From positions 1 to 11,869 of the forward strand of contig JAGHSC010000115.1 of assembly GCA_018066065.1 (NCBI GenBank): a stretch of 11,869 nucleotides of DNA. The letters are read 5' to 3'. Source of the stretch: Candidatus Cryptobacteroides faecihippi. GTDB taxonomy: Bacteria; Bacteroidota; Bacteroidia; Bacteroidales; UBA932. Each line of letters starts with the position of its first letter. The stretch's first letter is position 1. The translations under genes were made by a program, and so were the position numbers. Positions 1 through 7,192 of this stretch are shown in pieces. A model generated the notes under the pieces. That model saw only the letters and a list, made by a program, of their open reading frames with translations, ran no database searches and was not told where the DNA came from.

Positions 1-5
1 TAACT

Positions 6-28
6 ATGGTAATCTTTCCTATTACCAT
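6..28. repeat. Small perfect inverted repeat
   Basis: ATGGTAAT at 6-13 and ATTACCAT at 21-28 are exact reverse complements around a 7-nt spacer. The arms are AT-rich and no T-run follows on either strand, so a Rho-independent terminator is unlikely. It lies just upstream of a Bacteroidota-type -7 box at 37-44, so an operator role is conceivable but unproven. Confidence 0.45.
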
Positions 29-36
29 CTTTTGCA

Positions 37-44
37 TATCTTTG
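37..44 (+). promoter_or_regulatory. Candidate Bacteroidota -7 box (TATCTTTG)
   Basis: TATCTTTG matches the Bacteroidota consensus TAnnTTTG exactly. I see no clear -33 TTG/TTTG at 19-21 nt upstream, though the window edge limits the view. No recognisable plus-strand gene follows, so this is either an orphan match or the promoter of an untranslated or decayed transcript. Confidence 0.25.
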
Positions 45-201
45 CGATGTCCACCACCGGTTGTCGGAAACCGTCCGAAGATGTTGCGCTTTTGTGAGCG
101 GTGTTAACACCCCAAAAATCCCCGGCCTTCTCCAATTTTCCATTGCCGAACTCGAAAGAATGCTTCTGGATAAACCTATGGCCAGAGGATATGCGGTACC
201 T

Positions 202-387
202 TTATTCAAAATCGATCTTCTTGTCCCTCTTGCGGTCATAGGCCTTCCTGGACTTGTGAAGCACAGTCCTGGATGAAACAGGACGCCCATGCGCCCTGAT
301 CTCTTCCTCTCGTGCAGCCTTGCGGTTTGCAAGCAGGAAATCGTCAAGCGTAATGCGCAGCTTCTTAGGAGTCTTCTTCCTTCCCAT
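202..387 (-). CDS. Small basic hypothetical protein (61 aa)
   Basis: The protein is short and highly charged. It starts MGRKKTPKK and ends in an Arg/Lys-rich tail (HKSRKAYDRKRDKK). There is no signal peptide, membrane segment or cysteine motif. A middle segment rich in R, E and A (about residues 20-32) is probably helical. The ATG start lies 28 nt beyond the stop of the upstream PAS gene on the same strand, so the two are probably cotranscribed. The even spread of charge suggests a nucleic-acid- or ribosome-associated protein, but that is only inference. I do not recognise the family beyond an impression that similar small proteins occur in Bacteroidales. Confidence 0.7.
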   Translation of the reverse strand: MGRKKTPKKLRITLDDFLLANRKAAREEEIRAHGRPVSSRTVLHKSRKAYDRKRDKKIDFE

Positions 388-415
388 AATGAATATTCAA
401 ACAGGCGGACGCGGC

Positions 416-754
416 TTATCTCAGGTAGACAGGCATATCGTCAGGAAGGTCGATTGCCAGTTCAATCAGCCCGGCAACAGCACCGCTCCCGTCAAACCAC
501 GGAGTCTGATGCAGAAGCTTTTTCTTCCCATGGCGGACGATCTGATACGTGTTGGTTGAACCAGTCTCCATCATGTGGCGGATCATCTGTCCGGCCTTCT
601 CGCCATGGCAATTGTAGAGATTCTTGCCGACCACATCTCCATCGCGCTTGATTGCACGCTCATTCTGGTAAAGGACTATGCCATCCCTGTCGCACACCGT
701 AGCTGCGAAATTGACGGTGTCAAGGTAGTTGAAATTATTTTTCATAAACATCAT
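416..754 (-). CDS. Single-domain PAS sensor-like protein
   Basis: This is a soluble protein of about 110 residues that is almost entirely one PAS fold. It has an N-terminal strand region (AATVCDRDGIVLYQNE), a central helical part around YNCHGEKAGQMIRHMM, and C-terminal strands containing HQTPWFDGSG and VAGLIELAIDLP. No kinase, DNA-binding or output domain is attached, so it would act by binding a small ligand or a partner protein. The Cys-His pair in YNCHGE resembles that seen in short PAS proteins of anaerobes, but I cannot show that it binds metal or heme. ATGs at 754, 751 and 745 are all possible; 754 is given as the longest, while 745 (MKNNFNYLD) is equally plausible. A TATCTTTG box lies 17 nt upstream. 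It appears to head an operon with the 61-aa gene. Confidence 0.85.
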   Translation of the reverse strand: MMFMKNNFNYLDTVNFAATVCDRDGIVLYQNERAIKRDGDVVGKNLYNCHGEKAGQMIRHMMETGSTNTYQIVRHGKKKLLHQTPWFDGSGAVAGLIELAIDLPDDMPVYLR

Positions 755-770
755 TATGATTCAATCAAGG

Positions 771-778
771 CAAAGATA
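771..778 (-). promoter_or_regulatory. Candidate -7 box for the PAS gene
   Basis: Read on the minus strand this is TATCTTTG, an exact TAnnTTTG match 17 nt upstream of the longest PAS start codon. That implies a short 5' leader. I cannot assign a -33 element. Position and orientation fit a promoter for the PAS gene and the 61-aa gene. Confidence 0.45.
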
Positions 779-903
779 AGAAAAGTAAGACATAATCAGG
801 CGCAGGTTCGGCAATTTGACCTCCAATGGCGGTTTTTGACCACTTTTGATTTGAAATATTGAAATTAATACGATATGTCCGCTTGTATTTCAAAATAAGT
901 GTG

Positions 904-911
904 TATATTCG
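904..911 (+). promoter_or_regulatory. Weak candidate promoter for small ORF and lipoprotein
   Basis: TATATTCG differs from TAnnTTTG at one position. CTTG at 882-885 lies 18 nt upstream, close to the usual -33 spacing. It sits about 30 nt before the ATG of the 58-aa ORF. The match is imperfect and is offered mainly because a promoter is expected in this divergent intergenic region. Confidence 0.25.
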
Positions 912-941
912 GTATGGTCAATAGGTCAAAACTTACAGATT

Positions 942-1118
942 ATGACAAAGAAGGATTTATGCTTTGCTGAAACCTACATCAGCCCGACCGTAAAGGTCGT
1001 TCGCGTAGGCCTTGCAGGTGTGCTTTGTGAGAGTTTGGAATACACAGTATCCCCCACTGAGGTGGCTCCTGCCGAAAGGTCGGTCTACCACGGAGGTGAT
1101 TATGACAGTCTTGACTAA
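942..1118 (+). CDS. Small conserved-looking leader protein (58 aa)
   Basis: An ATG at 942 opens a 58-codon frame ending with TAA at 1116-1118. The product starts MTKKDLCFAETYISPTVKVV, has VLCESLEY in the middle and ends in a Gly/Asp/Tyr-rich tail (YHGGDYDSLD). From general knowledge, similar small proteins with a 'Y-I-S-P-x-V-K-V-V' start and a 'V-L-C-x-S' core occur beside surface-lipoprotein and fimbrillin genes in Bacteroidales; their role is unknown. There is no signal peptide. The next gene starts 10 nt downstream, so the two are likely cotranscribed and possibly translationally coupled. The GGAGG near its end (1092-1096) falls inside this frame. Confidence 0.65.
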   Translation: MTKKDLCFAETYISPTVKVVRVGLAGVLCESLEYTVSPTEVAPAERSVYHGGDYDSLD

Positions 1119-1128
1119 AATCGTCACC

Positions 1129-3216
1129 ATGAAGAATTTTCTGAAAAGAATTTTTCCTGTAGCTCTGATTGTTCTGACCGCATCCTGCGAGAAGGCCCCA
1201 TCAGTGGAAGAATCCGTTACCGGCGGCGATGATGAGATGATAAGCTACCACATCTCATTCAATGCCGATGATGTCAAGACCAAGGTCCTTTATGAGGACA
1301 ACATCAACGATCCGGTCAAGAAGGACGGAGACGACACCTTCAAGATCAAATGGAAGGAAGGAGATGAAGTGGTTGCAATCCGTTGGCCCAGGGATCTGAA
1401 GTCGGCTCCGACTCATTGGTTCACGCTTGTTGCCAGGAAGGATGGGGAAACTGCCAAGATCCTTTTCGACTGCAACCAGGCCAGTTTTCCCAAGAATGAT
1501 CCGCTCAGGCAGGGAGAACGATTTGTCCTCGTCCATGGTGATTTTGTCCTCGGAGATGAGAACGACAAGGCTTCGCTTTCCTTTCCTATCGCAAGATTCG
1601 ATTTCCCTTATTCTCCAATCCATCATGGAGGAACTGTCAAGGACAACAGATTGTATTTCGACAGTCAGGACGGCAGTCTGGACAAGCTCAGCGAGCATGA
1701 ATTCATGGTTGTGGATGCCTACACCAACATAGTGAGGGACAGCAAGCTTGACAGCGGTTCCGAGTTTGATGAAGACAAGGTCGGCGTTGTCCAGCTTACA
1801 AGCACCAAGTTCGATTCAGCGACCAACTCTCCCGACCCGATTACACTCCACTCTGTCAACACCATCATCAGGCTTCAGGCTTTTATTCCGGACGCTTATT
1901 TCGAAGGTGAAAGGAATGGAGAGACAATCCAGGCTCTCTCAATCTCCACAGCAGACCACTCCAAACTGTTCTACAGGTACTTCCGCATGCATCCAAACTC
2001 TTCCGAGAGAGCCGTCGGCAACAATTACTGGCCTACGGACGAAAATGCAGACTCTGAGTCAAATCCTTATCTCAGAGTCAACCTGGACGAGGGCTTCAAC
2101 CCTCTTTCAGACAATTCCGGCCAGAAAAAGATCCTGAGCAAGCCTTACACCAACAATGATGGCGTCAATGGAAGGCTTGTCACAGCTTACTTCGCAGTGG
2201 CATCAACGACGCTTGATGACAAGCCGCTGGAAGTTTGCCTATTCACGAATTCGCATGTCTACAAGCCGAAGAGGACCTATGTCATTCCTGATGAGGCCTT
2301 GACTCCTGGCAGTGTCATTCCGCTGAGTGTCAATTTCAGGCAGGACAATGTGACTGAGATTCCTGCCATCACTGATGGTCAGCTGGGTGTGACTTTCGCG
2401 CCTGGTTTTGTCTATGCCGAGAAGGTTGATGGCCAGTGGTCCTACGTGCGCTACGAGCATCAGGGGCAGTATGCCGGCATGAGCAGGCAGAGCCTTGATT
2501 TCGGTGAGTATTTCGTGTTTGGTTCCGTTGACCCTACCGAGGCTTTCCACAGCGAGATGGTCAATGACAGCAAGGTCGACAAGGGTGCTAAGAATTACTA
2601 TAAAAGCACTGCGAAGCAGGATGTGGCCCATAAGGTTGCTGTCAAGGGTATCACTCCGTTCACCATGCCTACCAAGGCGGAGGCTGACCGAATCTATCAG
2701 CGAATCATGTCTGAGGGCAGGTACTGCATCGGTTACTATTACTATCCGGTGGAAAGCGTCAACGACAGGACTTACCATCTTTCCGATAATGCGAGGTCGA
2801 AAATGGCTTCCGCTGGAGTGCCTGCGGATGATGGCCATGTCTATGCGGGCAGCTATGGCATCTGGATCGGAACGAAAAGCCAGCCTCGGTACGACCAGCA
2901 GGACAGGTTTGTCTTCATTCCGGACAGCAAGCAGTTCAGCGACAAGGTTATCAGCCAGAAGGATGGATTCGAGAATGGATCGCCAGGTGGCTACACATTG
3001 GCTTCCAAGGGCTACCTCTACTATCCAGGTCCAGGATGGGACAAGGAGGAAGACACTCTCAAGTACTCGGCAAACACTTGCGATGAGGCTCCGGAATCCG
3101 GAATGTGCTACAGACTTCAGTTCTGGTACAAGGGCAACAGTTTCATCACGAGCGCGACCAACGTCAATCCAATGGAAGTGACCTTCGCCAGACCGGTCAG
3201 AGGCGTGATCTTCTAA
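1129..3216 (+). CDS. Fimbrillin-like surface lipoprotein
   Basis: From the ATG at 1129 the product is 695 aa. It begins with a lipoprotein signal peptide: basic MKNFLKR, a hydrophobic core, and the lipobox LTASC with the acylated Cys at residue 20. Just after it come acidic and polar residues and a segment with VKTKVLYED, then WKEGDEVVAIRWP, the pattern seen near the mature N terminus of Bacteroidales fimbrillin-family proteins. The last roughly 180 residues, with KGITPFTMPTKAEADRIYQ, GYYYYPVE and the ending FARPVRGVIF, resemble the C-terminal domain of Fibrobacter-type paralogous surface proteins that close with a V-R-P-V-R-like strand. It probably sits on the outer membrane as an adhesin or fimbrial tip subunit. 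The in-frame ATG at 1102 is less likely because it overlaps the 58-aa ORF and would lengthen the region before the signal core. Substrate and partner are unknown. Confidence 0.8.
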   Translation: MKNFLKRIFPVALIVLTASCEKAPSVEESVTGGDDEMISYHISFNADDVKTKVLYEDNINDPVKKDGDDTFKIKWKEGDEVVAIRWPRDLKSAPTHWFTLVARKDGETAKILFDCNQASFPKNDPLRQGERFVLVHGDFVLGDENDKASLSFPIARFDFPYSPIHHGGTVKDNRLYFDSQDGSLDKLSEHEFMVVDAYTNIVRDSKLDSGSEFDEDKVGVVQLTSTKFDSATNSPDPITLHSVNTIIRLQAFIPDAYFEGERNGETIQALSISTADHSKLFYRYFRMHPNSSERAVGNNYWPTDENADSESNPYLRVNLDEGFNPLSDNSGQKKILSKPYTNNDGVNGRLVTAYFAVASTTLDDKPLEVCLFTNSHVYKPKRTYVIPDEALTPGSVIPLSVNFRQDNVTEIPAITDGQLGVTFAPGFVYAEKVDGQWSYVRYEHQGQYAGMSRQSLDFGEYFVFGSVDPTEAFHSEMVNDSKVDKGAKNYYKSTAKQDVAHKVAVKGITPFTMPTKAEADRIYQRIMSEGRYCIGYYYYPVESVNDRTYHLSDNARSKMASAGVPADDGHVYAGSYGIWIGTKSQPRYDQQDRFVFIPDSKQFSDKVISQKDGFENGSPGGYTLASKGYLYYPGPGWDKEEDTLKYSANTCDEAPESGMCYRLQFWYKGNSFITSATNVNPMEVTFARPVRGVIF

Positions 3217-3227
3217 AGCGGAGAAAT

Positions 3228-3689
3228 CTAGTAGATCTTATGCTGCATTTCGCTGTACCTGTCGAACAGCTCGATGCACTTGTCCCTGTCGACCTCCGTC
3301 AGGAAGTCGACAAGCTTTTCCCTCCCGGAGAACAACTGGTCGAACTTGTCATCCCTGAACCCAATCCTTCCGTTGTCCGCAATGGTGCACCCATAGTAGA
3401 CTTTTTGAATATTCGCCCAGAGGCAGGCGCAGAGGCACATCTGGCAAGGTTCGCCAGTTGTGTAGAGTTCGCATCCGCTTAGGTCGTACGTGCCCAGCCT
3501 GGCGCATGCGTCCCTGATGGCAGACACCTCTCCATGGCAGGTCGGGTCATTGTTCCTGAGGACCATGTTGTGGCCCTTGCCGACCACTTCCCCATCCTTC
3601 ACGATGACAGTTCCGAACGGTCCGCCATGCTGTTTGGTTATTCCTTCCATCGCTTCTTCGATGGCCATGCTCATGTACTTGTTTGCCAT
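3228..3689 (-). CDS. Guanine deaminase-like nucleoside/base deaminase
   Basis: This 153-aa protein of the cytidine deaminase-like superfamily hydrolytically removes an amino group from a purine base or nucleoside in the cytosol. The zinc site is complete: H52 and catalytic E54 in CHGEVSAIRDAC, then C82 and C85 in GEPCQMCLCA. The N-terminal GGPFGTVIVKDGEVVGKGHN and the NDPT preceding the histidine match the GuaD subgroup more than tRNA adenosine deaminase. The common HAE is HGE here, which is conservative. The first ATG is at 3689. A TTG at 3761 would add 24 mostly basic residues and is less likely. The leader has three GATTGAA copies (minus strand) between 3693 and 3724, spaced 12-13 nt apart. 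The gene converges on the lipoprotein gene with only 11 nt between stops. Confidence 0.9.
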   Translation of the reverse strand: MANKYMSMAIEEAMEGITKQHGGPFGTVIVKDGEVVGKGHNMVLRNNDPTCHGEVSAIRDACARLGTYDLSGCELYTTGEPCQMCLCACLWANIQKVYYGCTIADNGRIGFRDDKFDQLFSGREKLVDFLTEVDRDKCIELFDRYSEMQHKIY

Positions 3690-3823
3690 GCCTTCAATCT
3701 CTTTTTTCAATCTCTTTTTCAATCGGGACTGCAATTTCCGAATTTTACTCCGAATCCGCAACTAACTTGGCAGGGAGCGAGGGAAAAATGCAACGCACAA
3801 AGTGACAATTGCCCTAAAATTAC

Positions 3824-3831
3824 TACCTTTG
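3824..3831 (+). promoter_or_regulatory. Candidate promoter of the hyf-like operon
   Basis: TACCTTTG fits TAnnTTTG exactly and ends 19 nt before the hyfB-like ATG, which would give a leader of roughly a dozen bases. A TTG at 3809-3811 is too close (12 nt) for a canonical -33 element and I see no better one. The box lies in the 161-bp divergent region between the deaminase and the operon. Confidence 0.5.
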
Positions 3832-3850
3832 CGCCCGCATTTATTACCTT

Positions 3851-5641
3851 ATGATGAAAGACATTCTATCATCCATGAATTTCCAACCGATTTCAGGACT
3901 CTCCCTGTGGTTCATGGCCATCTTCACAATCGTCTTCGCATGCGGAGCGATCTACGGCACAGGCTACATGAAACACTACACCGGAAGACCCCTCAGGAAC
4001 ACACTCCACTGGATCAACTATGCCATCGCATACATCTCCATGATGCTCCTCTGCGTGGTAGAGAACTCGATCACCTTCCTCGTCTGCTGGGAAATCATGG
4101 CGCTCAGCTCCTTCTTCCTCGTCATCTACGAGAGCGAGAAGCCGGAAACAATCAAGGCCGGCATCAACTTCTTCATCCAGTCCCACATCTCAGTCGTCCT
4201 CCTCACCGCAGGCTTCGTGATGATTGCAGCAAAGACCGGAACCTACTCATTCAGCGCCATCCCACGCTACTGCATCGAAAACAACGGAATGACAGCCTTC
4301 CTCCTCCTCTTCGCAGGCTTCGGCGTCAAGGCAGGCTTCGTACCATTCCACACCTGGCTCCCCTACGCCCACCCGGCAGCCCCAGCCCACATCTCAGGCG
4401 TCATGTCAGGAGTCATCATCAAGATCGGAATATTCGGAATTCTGAGGATGATCACACTATTCAGCATTGACTTCGTTGCAGCAGGCGCCATAATCCTCAC
4501 CGTCTCAGCCATTTCCGGCCTCTACGGAGTGATGATGGCCATCATCCAGCACAACCTCAAGAAACTCCTCGCCTACCACAGCATAGAGAATATAGGTATC
4601 ATCGGCATGGGCATCGGCCTCGGCTGCATCGGCGCCGGCAACGGCAACACCGTCCTCGCGACCCTCGGCTTCGCAGGAGCACTCCTGCACACACTCAACC
4701 ACGCCCTCTTCAAGTCCGTCCTCTTCTTCTGCTCAGGCAACGTCTACCACGGCACCCACACACTCGACATCGAAAGCCTCGGCGGCCTCGCCAAGACGAT
4801 GCCATGGACAGCAGCCCTCTTCCTCATCTCATCGATCGCAATCTGCGGCCTCCCACCGATGAACGGATTCATCTCCGAATTCCTAATCTACAGCGGCCTC
4901 TTCGGATGGATGCAGGGAGCCGAGCCGGGAGTAACGACCGGCGCAATCTTCTCGATCCTCGCACTCGTGATGATCGGCGGACTCGCCATCCTCTGCTTCA
5001 CCAAGGCATTCGGAATCATCTTCCTCGGCAGCCCAAGGACCGAAATCGAAGCACATGAGATGGAACCACGCCGCATCGTACCGCTGGCCATCGAAGCACT
5101 GATCATGCTCTCCATCGGACTGTTCCCAGGATTCTACGCAAAGCTTGCAGGAAGCGCACTCGAGTGCTTCCCTTATGCAACAGGCGCCACGCTGGCTGCC
5201 AAGGCTGACCTTGGAGCAGTCGGCTTCGCAAGCCTCATATTCCTGCTGCTCGCAGGAATCATCTATGTCGCAAGGAACAGGCGCAACACCAGGCGCAGCA
5301 TCGCCGAAGGCCCAACCTGGGGATGCGGCTACACCGAAGGCACACCACGCATCCAGTACACCGCAACCTCATTCGTCAAGACCTATGTCCAGCTCTTCTC
5401 ATTCCTCCTTGGAAACAAGAAGGAGCAGGAAATCCCGACCGAGATCTTCCCGGTCTCAGGCCACTTCGAATCCGAATCCTACGACAAGCTGGAGAGCGGC
5501 CTCATCGACAAGCCGCTGGGAGCCTACCACCGCCTGATGGACAAGTTCACCTTCCTCCAGAACGGAAAGATGCAGTTCTACGTCCTCTACGGCGTGATCT
5601 TCATCGTGTTCACAATCATCCTAAGCATCATCTTCCGCTAG
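3851..5641 (+). CDS. hyfB: HyfB-like antiporter-type membrane subunit
   Basis: This 596-aa polytopic inner-membrane protein belongs to the NuoL/NuoM/NuoN and Mrp-antiporter-like family and would carry out proton or sodium translocation. Key channel residues are all visible: Glu81 in CWEIMALSSFF (TM5 Glu), Lys160 in FGVKAGFVPFHTWLPYAHP (TM7 Lys), the AHPAAPAHISG loop, Lys191 in VIIKIGIFGILR (TM8), and His280/His284/Lys288 in LLHTLNHALFKS (TM12 region). Near the C terminus, TWGCGYTEGTPRIQYTA is typical of HyfB/HycC-type subunits rather than NuoM, followed by a soluble stretch and a last hydrophobic helix. It is the first gene of the operon; the next starts 4 nt after its stop. An ATG at 3854 is an equivalent alternative start. 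Third codon positions are strongly C- and A-rich. Confidence 0.93.
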   Translation: MMKDILSSMNFQPISGLSLWFMAIFTIVFACGAIYGTGYMKHYTGRPLRNTLHWINYAIAYISMMLLCVVENSITFLVCWEIMALSSFFLVIYESEKPETIKAGINFFIQSHISVVLLTAGFVMIAAKTGTYSFSAIPRYCIENNGMTAFLLLFAGFGVKAGFVPFHTWLPYAHPAAPAHISGVMSGVIIKIGIFGILRMITLFSIDFVAAGAIILTVSAISGLYGVMMAIIQHNLKKLLAYHSIENIGIIGMGIGLGCIGAGNGNTVLATLGFAGALLHTLNHALFKSVLFFCSGNVYHGTHTLDIESLGGLAKTMPWTAALFLISSIAICGLPPMNGFISEFLIYSGLFGWMQGAEPGVTTGAIFSILALVMIGGLAILCFTKAFGIIFLGSPRTEIEAHEMEPRRIVPLAIEALIMLSIGLFPGFYAKLAGSALECFPYATGATLAAKADLGAVGFASLIFLLLAGIIYVARNRRNTRRSIAEGPTWGCGYTEGTPRIQYTATSFVKTYVQLFSFLLGNKKEQEIPTEIFPVSGHFESESYDKLESGLIDKPLGAYHRLMDKFTFLQNGKMQFYVLYGVIFIVFTIILSIIFR

Positions 5642-5645
5642 CGTC

Positions 5646-6551
5646 ATGACAAGTCTGATCCTCATACTCATCTCAGCGCTCTTCTTCAACGGCATCATCG
5701 GCCGTGTCAAGAGCATCAGCGCCGGACGGAAAGGTCCCGGCATCATGCAGCCCATCAAGGACGTCATCCGACTGTTCCGCAAGGGCTCCGTCTACAGCGA
5801 AGTCTCCGGCCCTGTCTTCAAGGCCGCACCCGCATTCTACCTTGCATCAGTGATCGTCGCAATCCTCTGCGTTCCGTTCGGCAGCAAGGCCGGCCTGATC
5901 AGCTTCAGCGGCGACTTCGTCTTCTTCGCCTATGCACTCGCACTGGGCAAGTTATTCTGCATCATAGGCGCACTCGACACTGGCTCAAGCATCGAAGGAA
6001 TGGGAGCAGCCCGCGAGGCCACATATTCAATGCTCGCGGAACCGGCATTCTTCCTGATCATGGGCTCCCTCGCCCTGATGACCGGGCATAGCTCATTCCA
6101 GAGCATCTTCGCCGCCCTCCATCCGGTCGGACCGATGAGCTGGGCACTGACCGCAATCGCAATGTACATCTTCCTGGTGCTCGCGATGGTCGAGAACAGC
6201 CGAATGCCTGTCGATGACCCGAAGACCCACCTGGAACTCACGATGATCCATGAAGTCATGGTGCTCGACAACAGCGGCATCGACCTCGGCCTCATCTTCG
6301 TGACGGGCTACCTCAAGTTCGCCATGTACGCGGCTCTCATCGCCAACCTCTTCATTGGAAGCATCCCTGTCGGGTTCGGCATCCCTGTCTTCCTTGCAGT
6401 TCAGGCCGTCTGCGCAGTCATCATCGGCCTCAATGAGTCCTTCACCGCAAGGTTCAGGATGAACCACAACCCTCAGTTCATATTCACACTGGCATGCATC
6501 GCACTCCTCGCCGTCTTCGGAGTGATGCTGATGTCCGGACAACTTGTTTAA
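5646..6551 (+). CDS. hyfC: HyfC-like (NuoH-family) membrane subunit
   Basis: This 301-aa membrane protein is the NuoH/HyfC/HycD-type subunit that links the peripheral redox arm to the ion-pumping subunits. Signature segments are intact: GRKGPGIMQPIKDVIRLFRK at about residues 27-46, DTGSSIEGMGAAREATYS at 111-128, and ENSRMPVDDPKTHLELTMIH from 183. These loops hold the conserved acidic and basic residues that face the large and small subunits in complex I relatives. Their preservation shows that the docking surface for a peripheral arm is still selected for. The length is normal for the family. It starts 4 nt after the hyfB stop, and hyfE follows after 6 nt. Confidence 0.93.
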   Translation: MTSLILILISALFFNGIIGRVKSISAGRKGPGIMQPIKDVIRLFRKGSVYSEVSGPVFKAAPAFYLASVIVAILCVPFGSKAGLISFSGDFVFFAYALALGKLFCIIGALDTGSSIEGMGAAREATYSMLAEPAFFLIMGSLALMTGHSSFQSIFAALHPVGPMSWALTAIAMYIFLVLAMVENSRMPVDDPKTHLELTMIHEVMVLDNSGIDLGLIFVTGYLKFAMYAALIANLFIGSIPVGFGIPVFLAVQAVCAVIIGLNESFTARFRMNHNPQFIFTLACIALLAVFGVMLMSGQLV

Positions 6552-6557
6552 CGAGAC

Positions 6558-7187
6558 ATGCTGGAAACAATCATCATAATCTTCCTTGCCACCCTGTTCT
6601 ACCTGGCCATCGCCAACAGGATGAGGAACTACATCAAGATCCTTGTCTACCAAGGCATCCTGCTCTTCCTCGTGGCCGCACTCCACCTCAAGGAGTTCAA
6701 TGTGTTCAACCTTGTCGTCATCCTTCTGGAAACGATTGTGTTCAAGGCGATTGCAGTGCCTTACTGCATCGAGAGGATCATCCGCCACAACGGCATCACC
6801 CGTGAGACGGAGCCTTTCCTCCCCCACTTCGTCTCCCTGCTCATAACCGCAGGCATCGTCGTGGGCTCCATCCTGCTTTCCGGCAGCATCGAGGACATCA
6901 TCCTTGACAAGTTCTTCTTCGTCGGAGCAGTCTCCGCCATCTTCACAGGTCTCTACCTCATCGTCTCCCGACGCAAGATCCTCACCCATGTGGTGGGCTA
7001 CTGCGTGATCGAGAACGGTGTCTTCATCCTTTCCCTTGCGGTCGGTAACGAGATGCCTGCGATGGTCAACCTCGGTGTGATGCTCGACATCTTCGCTTCC
7101 GTGTTCATCCTCGGAATCTTCGCAAACAAGATCGGAGATGTTTTCCACGACGTGGACATCGATTCCCTCAGCAGACTTAAAGACTAG
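6558..7187 (+). CDS. hyfE: HyfE-like (NuoK-related) membrane subunit
   Basis: This 209-aa hydrophobic protein resembles HyfE, whose C-terminal half is related to NuoK. Membrane-embedded charged residues expected in the family are present: Glu58 and Lys63 in LLETIVFKAIAVPYCIERI, Glu152 in VVGYCVIENGVFILSLAVG, and Asp177 in LGVMLDIFASVFI. These probably belong to the polar axis that transmits conformational change through the membrane arm. Several hydrophobic stretches fill most of the sequence, with a short charged tail (DVDIDSLSRLKD). The ATG at 6558 lies 6 nt after the upstream stop, and hyfF begins 5 nt after its own. Confidence 0.9.
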   Translation: MLETIIIIFLATLFYLAIANRMRNYIKILVYQGILLFLVAALHLKEFNVFNLVVILLETIVFKAIAVPYCIERIIRHNGITRETEPFLPHFVSLLITAGIVVGSILLSGSIEDIILDKFFFVGAVSAIFTGLYLIVSRRKILTHVVGYCVIENGVFILSLAVGNEMPAMVNLGVMLDIFASVFILGIFANKIGDVFHDVDIDSLSRLKD

Positions 7188-7192
7188 GCGCC

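Larger units (their letters stand above)
1..201. other. Non-coding left edge, no supported gene
   Basis: I see no convincing coding region here. On the minus strand the frame of the 61-aa gene at 202-387 stays open beyond its stop down to a second stop at 22-24, but this stretch has no ATG and I cannot recognise the translation. A plus-strand frame starting at a TTG at 61 is short, overlaps the end of the minus-strand gene and also resembles nothing known. The stretch holds a small hairpin and a promoter-like box, listed separately. It could contain the decayed end of a neighbouring gene, but that is a guess. Confidence 0.4.

Noticed and set aside
22..201. Open frame continuing past the stop of the 61-aa gene on the minus strand
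   Set aside because: It has no ATG, about 59 codons open is not rare by chance, and the translation matches nothing I know.
1102..1128. Start codon for the lipoprotein at 1102 preceded by GGAGG at 1092-1096
   Set aside because: It would overlap the 58-aa ORF and place extra residues before a typical signal peptide, and Bacteroidota rarely rely on Shine-Dalgarno sequences. The ATG at 1129 gives a standard lipoprotein signal. It remains a possible alternative.
3226..3236. Palindrome ATCTA-G-TAGAT between the convergent stops
   Set aside because: It is too short and AT-rich for a stable terminator and has no T-run; it is probably chance.
6093..7148. Long minus-strand open frame rich in Asp, Glu and His
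   Set aside because: It is the antisense shadow of the hyfC-like and hyfE-like genes; its composition simply mirrors the C-ending codons of hydrophobic proteins.
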